DNA of 64,000 bases from NCBI RefSeq assembly GCF_000412185.1, contig NZ_ASJA01000012.1:45141-109140 (forward strand). The letters are read 5' to 3'. A program made the translations under genes and the position numbers. This document shows, in pieces, positions 55,798 to 64,000 of this stretch (the first letter of the stretch is position 1; each line of letters begins with the position of its first letter). A model generated the notes under the pieces. That model saw only the letters and a program-made list of their open reading frames with translations, was not told the DNA's origin and did no database searches. Source of the stretch: Euryhalocaulis caribicus. Lineage in GTDB: Bacteria > Pseudomonadota > Alphaproteobacteria > Caulobacterales > Maricaulaceae.

Positions 55798-56733
55798 ATG
55801 GACTTCGCCTTTACCGGACTTGTGATCGCCGCCGTCGTGCTGGCGCTGATACTGGTGACCGGCACGATCAAGGTCGTGCCGCAGAGCATGGAATACACGG
55901 TGCAGCGTTTCGGGCGCTATACGCGCACGCTTACCCCCGGGCTGCACTTCATAACCCCCTTCATCGACGCCGTCGGCTTCAAGATCTCGATGCGCGAGCG
56001 CGTCGTGGACGTCCCCAATCAGGAAGTCATCACCCGCGACAACGCCATGGTTTCGGTCGACGCGGTGGTGTTCGTGCAGGTGATGGACGCCGCACAGGCG
56101 GCCTACGCCGTCGATAATCTGGACTTCGCGGTGGTCAATCTCTCGATGACCAATATCCGCACCGTGGTCGGCTCGATGGATCTGGACGAGGTGCTCTCTC
56201 GCCGGGACGACATAAACGCCCGCCTGCTGGGCGTGATCGACGCCGCCACCAATCCCTGGGGCGTTAAGGTCACAAGGATCGAAATCCGCGACCTCACCCC
56301 GCCGCCCGACACGACCGAGGCGATGGCCCGCCAGATGAAGGCCGAGCGCATCAAGCGCGCCGAAATCCTGGAGGCCGAAGGCGACAAGCAGTCCGCCATC
56401 CTGCGCGCCGAGGGCGAGAAACAGTCCCAGATTCTGGAGGCCGAGGGCCGCCGCGAGGCCGCCTTCCGCGACGCCGAGGCGCGCGAACGCTCCGCCGAGG
56501 CCGAAGCCAAGGCCACCGAGTCCGTCTCGGACGCCATCGCCAAGGGCGACGTCGCCGCGCTCAACTATTTCGTGGCGCAGAAATACGTCGCCGCGTTCGA
56601 GAAGCTGGCCACCAGCGAACAGCAGAGAACGCTGATCCTGCCGGCCGAGCTTTCCAGCCTCGCCTCCACCGTCTCGGGCATCGGCGAACTGGCGAAATTC
56701 GCCAAGTCCGCCGAAACAAGAGAGGAGGGCTAG
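55798..56733 (+). CDS. SPFH/stomatin-like protein (QmcA type)
   Basis: A 311-residue inner membrane protein with one N-terminal transmembrane helix (GLVIAAVVLALILVTG). The SPFH/band 7 domain (about 25-190) has VVPQSMEYTVQRFGRYTRTLTPGLHFI, MREQVVDV-type sequence and DVPNQEVITRDNAMVSVDAV. A long helical part with EAEGDKQSAILRAEGEKQSQ follows. Members organise membrane microdomains and regulate proteases. It lies 3 nt before an NfeD gene, the usual partner. Confidence 0.93.
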   Translation: MDFAFTGLVIAAVVLALILVTGTIKVVPQSMEYTVQRFGRYTRTLTPGLHFITPFIDAVGFKISMRERVVDVPNQEVITRDNAMVSVDAVVFVQVMDAAQAAYAVDNLDFAVVNLSMTNIRTVVGSMDLDEVLSRRDDINARLLGVIDAATNPWGVKVTRIEIRDLTPPPDTTEAMARQMKAERIKRAEILEAEGDKQSAILRAEGEKQSQILEAEGRREAAFRDAEARERSAEAEAKATESVSDAIAKGDVAALNYFVAQKYVAAFEKLATSEQQRTLILPAELSSLASTVSGIGELAKFAKSAETREEG

Positions 56734-56736
56734 GGC

Positions 56737-57207
56737 ATGAATGCTGTGGTCGAATTTCTGGAGGGAATGACGATCTGGCGCTGGGGCATCCTCGGCACCG
56801 TCCTCCTGATCGCCGAGCTTCTGACCGGCACCACCTATCTGCTCTGGCCCGCCGCCGCCGCGTTCGCCACGGGCGTGATCGTGTTCGGCATAGACCTGCC
56901 CTGGCAGTTCCAGTGGCTGATCTTCGCCGGCCTGACCATCGCCCTGACCGTGCTGGGCGACCGCTTTGTCCGGCCGAACCTGTTCAAGTCCAGCGCCCCC
57001 AATCTCAACCGCCCGCGGGAGCAGATGGTCGGCGCCCGCGCCATCGCGCTGAACGATTTCAGGGACGGCCTCGGCCGGGTGAAGATCGGCGACGTGGAGT
57101 GGACGGCGGAACTGGACGGCGCGTCCGATGTCGCGGCCGGGACCAGCCTGACCGTCACATCGGTGGAATCCTCGCTGGTGCGGGTGATCCCGCGCGCCGC
57201 AGGCTAG
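56737..57207 (+). CDS. NfeD family membrane protein
   Basis: A 156-residue protein with three or four hydrophobic helices (WRWGILGTVLLIAELLTGTTY) and a soluble OB-fold C-terminal domain (VGARAIALNDFRDGLGRVKIG). NfeD proteins are found next to stomatin/SPFH genes and probably modulate them at the membrane. The start codon is 3 nt downstream of the SPFH gene, so they form one transcription unit. Confidence 0.9.
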   Translation: MNAVVEFLEGMTIWRWGILGTVLLIAELLTGTTYLLWPAAAAFATGVIVFGIDLPWQFQWLIFAGLTIALTVLGDRFVRPNLFKSSAPNLNRPREQMVGARAIALNDFRDGLGRVKIGDVEWTAELDGASDVAAGTSLTVTSVESSLVRVIPRAAG

Positions 57208-57213
57208 GCGGCC

Positions 57214-57993
57214 TCAGCGTCCGCCCATCATGTCCTGCTGGGTGTAGCCGGCGGGCGGCTCGAACGCGCTGGCGGGCAGGTCCGCCGCCTCGCGGGAGGC
57301 AATCTCGGTTCGCGTTTCCAGCGCGCCCGATGCGCCATATTCTTCCATCAGCACCGGCATCCGGCCGTCGAAACTGCCGTCCAGATCGAACATCCATTCG
57401 ACCTTTTTGGTCATCGGCATGCCCTCATAGAACGCCGCCATGTCGTTATAGAGCACGGCCAGCTCGCCGCCGCCGGTCAGCGCGCTCGGCTCGACGGCCC
57501 AGACGCGATGGGTCAGCGCGCCGTCGCGCATTACTTCATATTCATGCGCGCTGTCGCCATCGATCGTTTTCGATTCCCCCGTGGCGTTGACCGTGACGCT
57601 GGATTCCGCGCCGCCGCCCATCATCGCGGCCATGCTTTTTTCCATGGCGGCGCGTTGCTCTTCCGGCACGCCTTGCAGGGCTTCCCGCATCTGCGCCTGA
57701 AGACCGCTCATCGTCGCGCGCATCTGGTTGGCGGTCATTATGGAATAGGTCTGGTTCTGGTGATCGACCATCACCATTTCCTGAGCCTGGCCCCGGAAAA
57801 TCGTGGTCGAACCGGGCAGGCCATATTCCGGATCGCCCTGGCTTTTCATCAGGACCTTGCCGTCCTGCACCGTCGTTTCGGTGCTGGAAACGGTCTTTCC
57901 GTCCGCATTGGTCATCTTGGATTCGAAGACCACGCTGGCGAGCGCCGGCGCGGCGGCGAGACAGAAAGCGGCGGTGGCGGCGAACAGTTTCAT
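57214..57993 (-). CDS. Secreted DUF4412-type protein
   Basis: A 259-residue exported protein (signal peptide AAAPALAS). The body is a beta-rich sequence VFESKMTNADGKTVSSTETTV, then QEMVMVDHQNQTYSIMTANQM and a Met-rich segment MREALQGVPEEQRAAMEKSMAAMMGGG before a second beta region. The pattern matches the DUF4412 group. It is thought to be an outer-membrane-carrier-like periplasmic protein, with unknown cargo. It is convergent with nfeD, 6 nt apart. Confidence 0.65.
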   Translation of the reverse strand: MKLFAATAAFCLAAAPALASVVFESKMTNADGKTVSSTETTVQDGKVLMKSQGDPEYGLPGSTTIFRGQAQEMVMVDHQNQTYSIMTANQMRATMSGLQAQMREALQGVPEEQRAAMEKSMAAMMGGGAESSVTVNATGESKTIDGDSAHEYEVMRDGALTHRVWAVEPSALTGGGELAVLYNDMAAFYEGMPMTKKVEWMFDLDGSFDGRMPVLMEEYGASGALETRTEIASREAADLPASAFEPPAGYTQQDMMGGR

Positions 57994-58117
57994 GATGAAC
58001 CTCTCTCCCTTGAATTTCGTGCAAGTCTAGCGAGCCGAACGGGCGAACCTCAACCGTTTCACGGTCAGGCCTCGAAAAAAATCGCCCTCGCCTGAATAAA
58101 CGGAAACGCCCGGCCGC

Positions 58118-59011
58118 TCAGGCCAACAGCTTGCCTTCCATCACCGCCACCGCGCCGCCGGCCACGCGCACCGCCGTCACCGCGCCGTCCTTCTTCTCCG
58201 CCCGCGCCTCGATCCGGCTGGGGCGACCCATTTCCACGCCCTGTCGGATGGAAAGCGTCACCTCGCCATTCTCCGCCGGGTCCAGATGCGCGGTCAGGCC
58301 CATCAGGGCCGCGCAGGCGCTTCCGGTCGCCGGGTCTTCCGGCACCGCGTCCAGCGGCCCGAACATGCGGGCGCGCGCCTGCCCTTCGCCGGTGCGGACA
58401 TAGATCATCAGGTCATGCGCGTTGGCGGGCAGGGCCTTGAACGTCTCGACGGGGCCGATCTTCGCCCGCTCCAGCGCCGACGAGTCTCTCAACTCCGCGA
58501 ACGTGAAGGGCAGGCCGACCGAGGCGACGACCGGCTTGTGCCGGTCCACCGCGATATCGTCCGGCGACAGCCCGGCGCAGCGCGCCACGAAGTCCCGGCC
58601 GATCTCCCCGCCCGTCCGGTAGGGCTCGGGCGCGGTCAGCTCGGCGGAAACGGCCTGTCCGTTTTCCCGCGTGATGGCGATGCGCACCAGTCCCGCTTTC
58701 TCGTCGAACACGATCTCGTCGCCGATTTCCCGGCCGAACAATTCTCCCTCCCACGCCACGGCCAGCGCCGCGCCGATATTGGGATGGCCGGCAAAGGGCA
58801 CTTCGCGGGCCGGGGTGAAAATACGCAATGTCGCGGTGTGGCCGCCATCGCGCGGCGGCAGCAGGAAGGTGGTCTCGGAATAATTGAACTCGCGGGCGAT
58901 GGCCTGCATCTGGTCGGTGTCCAGCCCGTCCGCATCGAACACCACGCCCAGCGGATTGCCGCCGAACCGGCGGTCCGTGAACACATCGACGGTCAGGTAG
59001 CGGCGGCTCAT
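58118..59011 (-). CDS. PhzF family isomerase-like protein
   Basis: A 297-residue protein of the PhzF/YddE epimerase-like family: RRYLTVDVFTDRRFGGNPLGVV at the start, the catalytic Glu in FNYSETTFLLPP, FAGHPNIGAALAVA and the second-half GPLDAVPEDPATGSACAAL. These enzymes isomerise small acids, and most homologues have no known substrate. No phenazine genes are nearby, so the phenazine name would be misleading. It lies 5 nt downstream of rnhA. Confidence 0.9.
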   Translation of the reverse strand: MSRRYLTVDVFTDRRFGGNPLGVVFDADGLDTDQMQAIAREFNYSETTFLLPPRDGGHTATLRIFTPAREVPFAGHPNIGAALAVAWEGELFGREIGDEIVFDEKAGLVRIAITRENGQAVSAELTAPEPYRTGGEIGRDFVARCAGLSPDDIAVDRHKPVVASVGLPFTFAELRDSSALERAKIGPVETFKALPANAHDLMIYVRTGEGQARARMFGPLDAVPEDPATGSACAALMGLTAHLDPAENGEVTLSIRQGVEMGRPSRIEARAEKKDGAVTAVRVAGGAVAVMEGKLLA

Positions 59012-59016
59012 GGCGT

Positions 59017-59457
59017 TCAGCGAACCTCGTCTATCCCGGCGCGGGCCAGCTCGTCCGCGCGGTCATTCTTCTCGTGCCCGGAATGGCCCTTCACCCAGCG
59101 CCAGTCGATTGTGTGGCGCGCGGCGGCTTCGTCCAGCGCCTGCCACAGATCGGCGTTCTTCACCGGCTTCTTCGCGGCGGTCTTCCAGCCGCGCTTTTTC
59201 CAGCCGGGCAGCCACTCCGTGATGCCCTTCATGACATAGGTCGAATCGGTGTGTAGTTCGACCTGCGAGGACCGCTTCAACGCATTCAGCGCCTCGATGG
59301 CGGCGCGCAGCTCCATGCGGTTATTGGTGGTTTCCGCCTCGCCGCCCTTCAGCGTCTTCTCGTGCCCGTTCCATTCCAGCAACGCTCCCCAGCCGCCGGG
59401 GCCGGGATTGCCGCTGCACGCGCCGTCCGTGTGAATGATGACTGTCTTTCCGCTCAC
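59017..59457 (-). CDS. rnhA: Ribonuclease HI
   Basis: A 146-residue enzyme that cleaves the RNA strand of RNA-DNA hybrids. The catalytic acids are in [17 protein letters not shown] (Asp), [13 protein letters not shown] (Glu), [12 protein letters not shown] (Asp) and [16 protein letters not shown] (His and Asp). GTG 59457 is chosen because it gives the family N-terminus and overlaps the upstream gene's stop (GTGA); a longer frame upstream has no similarity. Confidence 0.95.
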   Translation of the reverse strand: MSGKTVIIHTDGACSGNPGPGGWGALLEWNGHEKTLKGGEAETTNNRMELRAAIEALNALKRSSQVELHTDSTYVMKGITEWLPGWKKRGWKTAAKKPVKNADLWQALDEAAARHTIDWRWVKGHSGHEKNDRADELARAGIDEVR

Positions 59458-60023
59458 AAAATCCGTCCGATGACCGTATCCAGATAAACGATCGCGGTGA
59501 TGGTGGCAGAGCCGACCAGATAGGCCAGCACATTGGCCGCCCATCCCGCGCCCGCGCGCCGCGCCGCCACGATCGTCACCCCCAGCAGGGCCAGAACCAC
59601 CACGATGTGCGGGATATAAGGCCCGACGCCCAGCATCAGGCCGATCTGCGCCTCGTCGTTCGGGTTGACCGCCACGGTGATCCCCAGCGCCATCAGCCGC
59701 ATGAAGAAGGCGAAGAACACCACCGCATAACCAATCGCCGCCGACCAGCGCAGGATCAGCAGGCCGATCAGCCCCTGAACCAGCGTCACCCCGACGCCTC
59801 CCGCGATCATGATCAGCAGCGCCGCCTGTGTCGGCCCCGGTTCGGCGTCCACCGGCGCGGCCCGGTTCAGGCCCAGCGCCATGTCATGGCCCAGCAGCTC
59901 CCCCGCCGCCCAGTGCCCGCCCTCATGCAGCAGGAAAGTGGCAAATCCCGCGAACGGCAGGGCCAGGGCCAGCGCGACGATATTGAGGCGCTTGCGGGAC
60001 GTATCGGACGCGGCTTCGCTCAC
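59454..60023 (-). CDS. Integral membrane protein with an HEGGH motif (M50-like)
   Basis: A 189-residue protein with about five hydrophobic helices. The first carries [16 protein letters not shown], an HExxH zinc-binding pattern with HEGGH as found in site-2-type metalloproteases. The third M50 ligand (usually in an NxxPxxxLDG-type motif) is not obvious, so protease activity is uncertain. It lies between DUF1801 and rnhA in a run of overlapping genes. Confidence 0.6.
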   Translation of the reverse strand: MSEAASDTSRKRLNIVALALALPFAGFATFLLHEGGHWAAGELLGHDMALGLNRAAPVDAEPGPTQAALLIMIAGGVGVTLVQGLIGLLILRWSAAIGYAVVFFAFFMRLMALGITVAVNPNDEAQIGLMLGVGPYIPHIVVVLALLGVTIVAARRAGAGWAANVLAYLVGSATITAIVYLDTVIGRIL

Positions 60024-60445
60024 GCGCCGTACTTTTCGGCCATGGCCGCCCAGGATTCCGCGATCAGCGTTTCCAGAACGTCCCGGTCCACATCGTCCAG
60101 CTTGTTGATGTACAGGCAGGATTTCCCGGTCTTGTGCTTGCCGAGCCGGTCCAGAAGCGCGTCATGGCGCGCGAAGCCGGGCATGATATAGAGCACCAGA
60201 TTGGCCTTGCGGGGCGAAAACCCCACCCGCATGAAGTCGCCCTCCCGGCCTGACTCGTATTTGTAGTGATACTCGCCGAACCCGATGATGGATGGCCCCC
60301 AGAGCCGGGGCTCCTCGCCGGTGATCCGCCGCATCATGTCCAGCACGGCGAACGCATCCTCGCGCCGCCGCGCCGGCTCCACGCCGTCCAGAAACGCGGT
60401 CACGTCCGCGCCGGTCGGCCTGGTCTTGTTTTCAGCGGAACTCAC
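60020..60445 (-). CDS. DUF1801 (YdhG-like) protein
   Basis: A 141-residue cytosolic protein of the DUF1801 fold. Characteristic segments are [47 protein letters not shown] and [16 protein letters not shown]. The fold resembles the frataxin-like/YdhG group and its role is unknown. The ends overlap the HEGGH protein and ispH by 4 nt, so it lies inside the ispH-rnhA overlapping run. Confidence 0.85.
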   Translation of the reverse strand: MSSAENKTRPTGADVTAFLDGVEPARRREDAFAVLDMMRRITGEEPRLWGPSIIGFGEYHYKYESGREGDFMRVGFSPRKANLVLYIMPGFARHDALLDRLGKHKTGKSCLYINKLDDVDRDVLETLIAESWAAMAEKYGA

Positions 60446-61413
60446 GCCACGGCCTTGGGCAGCTTGAAGACGACATTCTCGTCGGTCACGCGCAATTCCT
60501 CGACCGACAGGTCAAAGCGTTCGCGCACCGCGGCGATCAATTCGTCAGTCAGCACTTCCGGGGCGGAGGCCCCGGCGGTCAGGCCCACGGTGCGGGCCCT
60601 GGCGACCGCCTCCCAGTCCACCCGGCTGGCGTTCTCCACCAGCCGCGCGTCCCGCGCCCCGGCCTTCAACGCCACCTCCACCAGCCGCTGGGAGTTGGAG
60701 GAGGTTTCCGACCCGATCACAAGAACCAGATCCGCGCGCGCCGCCATCGCCTTCACCGCCGCCTGGCGGTTGGTGGTGGCGTAGCAGATATCTTCTTTGT
60801 GCGGCCCGGTGATCGCCGGGAAGCGGGCTTTCAGCGCGGCGACAATATCGGCGGTGTCATCGACCGACAGCGTGGTCTGCGTCACAAAGGCCAGCTTGTC
60901 CGCATCGCGCGGGTTCAGCTTTTCGACATCGTCCACCGTCTCGACCAGGTGCATCGCGCCGTCCGGCAACTGGCCCATAGTGCCGATCACTTCCGGGTGG
61001 CCGGCATGGCCGATCAGCACGATCTCCAGCCCGGCGCGGTGATGGCGCTCGGCCTCCACATGCACCTTGGACACCAGCGGGCAGGTGGCGTCGACATAGA
61101 TCATGTTGCGGCGCTCGGCGCGCTCGGGCACCGCCTTGGGCACGCCGTGGGCGGAAAACACCACCGGGCGGTCTTCCGGGCATTCGTCCAGCTCCTCCAC
61201 GAACACCGCGCCCATTTCCTCCAGCCGGTTCACGACATGGCGGTTATGCACGATCTCGTGCCGCACATAGACGGGCGGCCCCCATTTATCGAGCGCCCGC
61301 TCGACAATCTGGATGGCGCGGTCGACGCCGGCGCAGAATCCGCGCGGCGCGGCCAGCAGCAGCGTGATGGGCTGTTTTGTAGGTTGTGCGGCGTCGGGCA
61401 TGGTTTTACGCAC
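60442..61413 (-). CDS. ispH: 4-hydroxy-3-methylbut-2-enyl diphosphate reductase
   Basis: A 323-residue Fe-S enzyme for the last step of the MEP isoprenoid pathway, forming IPP and DMAPP. Three cysteine ligands are visible: [23 protein letters not shown] and [13 protein letters not shown], along with the catalytic Glu/Ser region [10 protein letters not shown]. An alternative start at ATG 61401 would shorten it by 4 residues. It begins the overlapping minus-strand run ispH, DUF1801, HEGGH protein, rnhA, followed by the PhzF-like gene. Confidence 0.95.
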   Translation of the reverse strand: MRKTMPDAAQPTKQPITLLLAAPRGFCAGVDRAIQIVERALDKWGPPVYVRHEIVHNRHVVNRLEEMGAVFVEELDECPEDRPVVFSAHGVPKAVPERAERRNMIYVDATCPLVSKVHVEAERHHRAGLEIVLIGHAGHPEVIGTMGQLPDGAMHLVETVDDVEKLNPRDADKLAFVTQTTLSVDDTADIVAALKARFPAITGPHKEDICYATTNRQAAVKAMAARADLVLVIGSETSSNSQRLVEVALKAGARDARLVENASRVDWEAVARARTVGLTAGASAPEVLTDELIAAVRERFDLSVEELRVTDENVVFKLPKAVA

Positions 61414-61519
61414 GCTTCGCGTTGCGGTTCATCGAGTGAAACGATATGAGGCCCATGGTCTAGCAAGTCTATAGGCGCGGGGCGACGGCCTCAGCGCAGA
61501 AAGATCTCTGATAAGCTCA

Positions 61520-62107
61520 ATGACGCATAATGTCCGCCTGATCCTCGCTCTCGCCGTTTCGGCCCTTGCCCTTGCCGGATGTCAGTCCACCAAGGAAGTC
61601 TTCCGTTTCGGCGACGCCAAGAACCCCAATCCGGGGCCGTGCCCGAACGCGCAGGCGCTGTTCGACGCCGCGCGCATCGTCAAGATCGATGGCGCGGAAA
61701 CCATGGCCAATGTCGGTTTCACGGGCGAAATCAACGGCGTGCGCAGCTTCTGCCGCTATTACGGCGAACAGCCGATCCGCGCGGAGCTGGAGATCGATTT
61801 CGGTTTCGGCCGCGGGCCCAACGCCCGCGGGGACGAGCACGTCTATAATTATTTCGTCGCTGTGACCCGCAAGGATCTGGCCGTGATCGAAAAGCAGGTC
61901 TTCCCGATCCGCGTGGACTTCAATGGCCGCGACCGCGTCTACAAGACCGAAACGATCGATAATATCGTGATTCCGCGCGCCAGCGAGACCACGTCCGGCA
62001 CCAATTTCGAGATCATTGTCGGGTTCGAGGTGAACGAGCAGCAGCTCGAATATAACCGTCTCGGCAAGCGATTCCGCGAAGGCATCATCCAGGCCCCGTC
62101 CGAATAG
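61520..62107 (+). CDS. Conserved lipoprotein of unknown function
   Basis: A 195-residue lipoprotein (lipobox LALAGC). The mature part shows CQSTKEVFRFGDAKNPNPGPCPNAQALFDAARIVKIDG, EINGVRSFCRYYGEQPIRAELEID and VPRASETTSG-like sequence ending VGFEVNEQQLEYNRLGKRFR. The remarkable number of aromatic and Cys residues suggests a folded outer-membrane-facing domain. I do not recognise the family. It lies 11 nt before argS. Confidence 0.65.
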   Translation: MTHNVRLILALAVSALALAGCQSTKEVFRFGDAKNPNPGPCPNAQALFDAARIVKIDGAETMANVGFTGEINGVRSFCRYYGEQPIRAELEIDFGFGRGPNARGDEHVYNYFVAVTRKDLAVIEKQVFPIRVDFNGRDRVYKTETIDNIVIPRASETTSGTNFEIIVGFEVNEQQLEYNRLGKRFREGIIQAPSE

Positions 62108-62118
62108 GCGACACCGGC

Positions 62119-63885
62119 ATGCAAATTCCGATAGAGACCGCGCTCGGCGAGCGCCTGGGAAAGGCGTTCGAGGCGCAGGGCCTTCCCGCGACTCTGGGCG
62201 CGACGGCCCGCTCCACGCGGCCCGACCTCGCCCCGTATCAGTGCAACGGCGCCATGGCCGCCGCCAAACAGGCCGGCAAGCCGCCGCGCGAGATCGCGCA
62301 GGCCGTGGCCGACGCCGTATCCGGCGACCCGCTGATCGAGTCGGTGGAGATCGCGGGTCCGGGTTTCATCAATCTGACCCCCAGCGCCAAGGCGCTGGAG
62401 GACCGCGCCAATGCGCTGGCCGAAGATGACCGCGCCGGCGCGCGCATCGTGGATGAGGCCCGCACCGTTGTCATTGATTTCGGCGGTCCCAACGTCGCCA
62501 AGCCGATGCATGTCGGCCATTTGCGCTCATCCATCATCGGCGACTCGCTGCAGCGCCTGTTCCGCTTCCGCGGCGACCAGGTGATAGGCGACGTGCATCT
62601 GGGCGACTGGGGCCTGCAGATGGGCCAGATCATCACCGAACTGGCGCGAGAAAAGCCGGACCTTCCCTATTTCGACAAGGACTTCGAGGGCCCGTACCCG
62701 GACGAGTCTCCCGTCACGATCGAGGAGCTGGAGACCATCTATCCGCGCGCCTCGCAGGCCTGCAAGGCCAATGAAGCGCGCATGGACGAGGCCCGCATGG
62801 CCACCCAGGCGCTGCAGGAAGGCCGCCCCGGCTATATCGCCCTCTGGCGGCATTTTCTGGAAGTCTCCAAGGCGGCCCTGAAGCGCGATTTCGCCGCGCT
62901 GGACGTGCATTTCGACCTCTGGAAGGGCGAGTCTGACGTGCAGGACCGCATCCGCCCGATGGTGGCGGACCTCGTGGAGCGCGACATCGCGACCGAGGAC
63001 AAGGGCGCGATCGTCATCCCGGTGGCGCGCGAGGACGACAAGAAAGAGCTGCCGCCCTTCATCCTGCTGAAATCGGACGGCGCGGCCCTCTACACCACCA
63101 CTGACCTCGCCACGATCCTCGACCGGTCGGAGACGCTGAATCCTGACCTCATCCTCTATGTCGTGGACAAGCGCCAGTCGCTGCATTTCGAACAGGTCTT
63201 CCGCGCCGCCGCGAAATCGGGTTTCGCCGAAGACATTTCGTTTGAACACCTCGCCTACGGCACCATGAACGGCCCGGACGGCAAGCCCTTCAAGACCCGC
63301 GCGGGCGGCGTGCTGAAACTGGCCGATCTGCTGGACCGCGCCCACCGCCGCGCCGTTGCGCGGATGGAGGAGGCGGGCATCGCCTCGGACATGGAAAAGG
63401 CCGAGTACGAGGCCGTGGCCGACAAGGTGGCGCTGGCCGCCATCAAGTTCGCCGATCTCAGCCATGACCGCGCGACCGACTACATCTTCGATCTCGACCG
63501 CTTCATGACGTTTGAGGGCAAGACCGGCCCCTATCTTCTCTACGCCGCCGTCCGGGTGAAATCCCTGATGCGCAAGGCCGAAGACGCCGGCGTCGAGCCC
63601 GGCGAAATCCGCATCAAGGAAAAGGCGGAAGCCGATCTTCTCTACGCGCTGGACGCCTTCGACCGCGCCTCGGCCACCGCCTATGAAAAGCGCGCCCCGA
63701 ACTTCCTGTGCGATCACGCCTACACGCTGGCGCAGGCCTTCTCCGGCTTCTACTCGGCCTGCCCCATCGTCACCGCCGAAGACGCGGAAACCCGCGCCTC
63801 CCGCCTGGCGCTGGCGCAGCTCACCCTGACCCAGCTCAATCTCGTCCTCGGCCTCATCGGCCTCGAGGCCCCGGACCGGATGTAG
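62119..63885 (+). CDS. argS: Arginyl-tRNA synthetase
   Basis: A 588-residue class I synthetase charging tRNA-Arg. An N-terminal Add-1 domain precedes the HIGH-type motif in FGGPNVAKPMHVGHLRSS (HVGH), a KMSK-like region at GKPFKTRAGG, and the C-terminal DALR anticodon-binding helices (LDAFDRASATAYEKRAPNFL). Length and order are as in the family. ATG 62119 is chosen. The frame ends 115 nt before the window edge. Confidence 0.96.
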   Translation: MQIPIETALGERLGKAFEAQGLPATLGATARSTRPDLAPYQCNGAMAAAKQAGKPPREIAQAVADAVSGDPLIESVEIAGPGFINLTPSAKALEDRANALAEDDRAGARIVDEARTVVIDFGGPNVAKPMHVGHLRSSIIGDSLQRLFRFRGDQVIGDVHLGDWGLQMGQIITELAREKPDLPYFDKDFEGPYPDESPVTIEELETIYPRASQACKANEARMDEARMATQALQEGRPGYIALWRHFLEVSKAALKRDFAALDVHFDLWKGESDVQDRIRPMVADLVERDIATEDKGAIVIPVAREDDKKELPPFILLKSDGAALYTTTDLATILDRSETLNPDLILYVVDKRQSLHFEQVFRAAAKSGFAEDISFEHLAYGTMNGPDGKPFKTRAGGVLKLADLLDRAHRRAVARMEEAGIASDMEKAEYEAVADKVALAAIKFADLSHDRATDYIFDLDRFMTFEGKTGPYLLYAAVRVKSLMRKAEDAGVEPGEIRIKEKAEADLLYALDAFDRASATAYEKRAPNFLCDHAYTLAQAFSGFYSACPIVTAEDAETRASRLALAQLTLTQLNLVLGLIGLEAPDRM

Positions 63886-63892
63886 CGGCAGG

Positions 63893-63948
63893 CCCTCGCC
63901 CCCGCGAGGGGGAGAGGGTTTTGAGGCTCCAAATCTAATAAGATTTGG
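63893..63948. repeat. Intergenic mosaic palindromes after argS
   Basis: CCCTCGC and GCGAGGG pair (63893-63910) around CCCC, and CCAAATCT/AGATTTGG pair (63929-63948) around AATA. The adjacent G-rich stretch GGGTGAGGGGGCGG (63959-63972) is also present. This mosaic of palindromes is typical of alphaproteobacterial intergenic repeats; an open frame on the minus strand across it (63750-63998) has no similarity. Confidence 0.5.
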
Positions 63949-64000
63949 TCAGCCGAAAGGGTGAGGGGGCGGCTCTCAGGATAGAGCGCGTTTTTCAACG

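Noticed and set aside
58118..59011. Phenazine biosynthesis role for the PhzF-like gene
   Set aside because: PhzF-family proteins are widespread without phenazines and no other phz gene is present, so only the family is reported.
63750..63998. Minus-strand open frame at the window end
   Set aside because: It covers the argS end and an intergenic palindrome mosaic and has no similarity or RBS.

Overview
The window is a G+C-rich, tightly packed bacterial chromosome segment. It has no rRNA, tRNA, CRISPR array, transposase or phage genes that I could find. Several markers point to an alphaproteobacterium, probably of the Caulobacterales/Maricaulales/Hyphomonadaceae type: a GapR (DUF2312) nucleoid protein, a single-cysteine 41-residue L36, a divergent HisRS, a lone motA, many TonB-dependent receptors and many small secreted or lipid-anchored proteins. 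The taxonomic placement is inference; no marker RNA is present to test it.

Region by region. 1-2.5 kb: the end of a fatty-acid-hydroxylase-type membrane enzyme and a hybrid histidine kinase. 2.5-10 kb: one co-directional run in which a TrpR-family regulator, hisG, hisD, a hisB with an unusual N-terminal extension, hisH, hisA, hisF, hisIE and an Mrp/ApbC ATPase are joined by overlaps or a 1-nt gap. It has the enterobacterial gene order and a TrpR-box-like palindrome in front. 10-13 kb (minus): hydrolase, FecCD-type permease and ATPase. 13-15.6 kb: a second hydrolase and an NtrC-family response regulator. 15.6-21.6 kb (minus): ASCH protein, basic protein, GapR, a GGCT-like/hydrolase/TPR operon, a broken HAD hydrolase, rpmJ and a membrane LytTR regulator. 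21.7-30.5 kb: secreted S33 hydrolase, MltB-type lytic transglycosylase, MFS transporter, MotA, two acidic lipoproteins, MnmC and small secreted proteins.

30.5-33.6 kb is a complete phage-shock locus: pspF divergent from a 44-aa ORF, pspA, two tandem pspB-like genes and pspC, with a textbook sigma-54 promoter and an A+T-rich control region. 34-38 kb: a WecG-type glycosyltransferase, then a cobalamin riboswitch driving btuB and btuF. 38-42 kb: lipoamide dehydrogenase and groESL with a sigma-32-like promoter and a CIRCE operator. 42-46.5 kb: an iron-type TonB receptor with a Fur-like box, a membrane protein and a PepSY reductase-like protein. 46.5-49.4 kb: small secreted proteins and hisS.

49.5-52.9 kb looks compositionally different: a ZnuD-like zinc receptor behind a Zur-like palindrome and two lower-G+C lipoprotein genes. 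52.9-64 kb is housekeeping: pgi, yqgE, a peroxiredoxin, an SPFH/NfeD pair, a DUF4412 protein, a PhzF-like enzyme, rnhA, an HEGGH membrane protein, a DUF1801 protein, ispH, a lipoprotein and argS.

Most distinctive signals: (i) the roughly 205-residue N-terminal part of HisB, which sits exactly where hisC should be and looks like a shrunken HisC without its PLP lysine; (ii) the fully overlapping, gamma-like his operon with its own TrpR-family regulator and candidate operator; (iii) an in-frame amber codon splitting a HAD hydrolase; (iv) the duplicated PspB and extra small membrane ORF; (v) an acidic lipoprotein made of 11-residue repeats; (vi) the low-G+C zinc-uptake patch ending in a perfect 16-bp hairpin.
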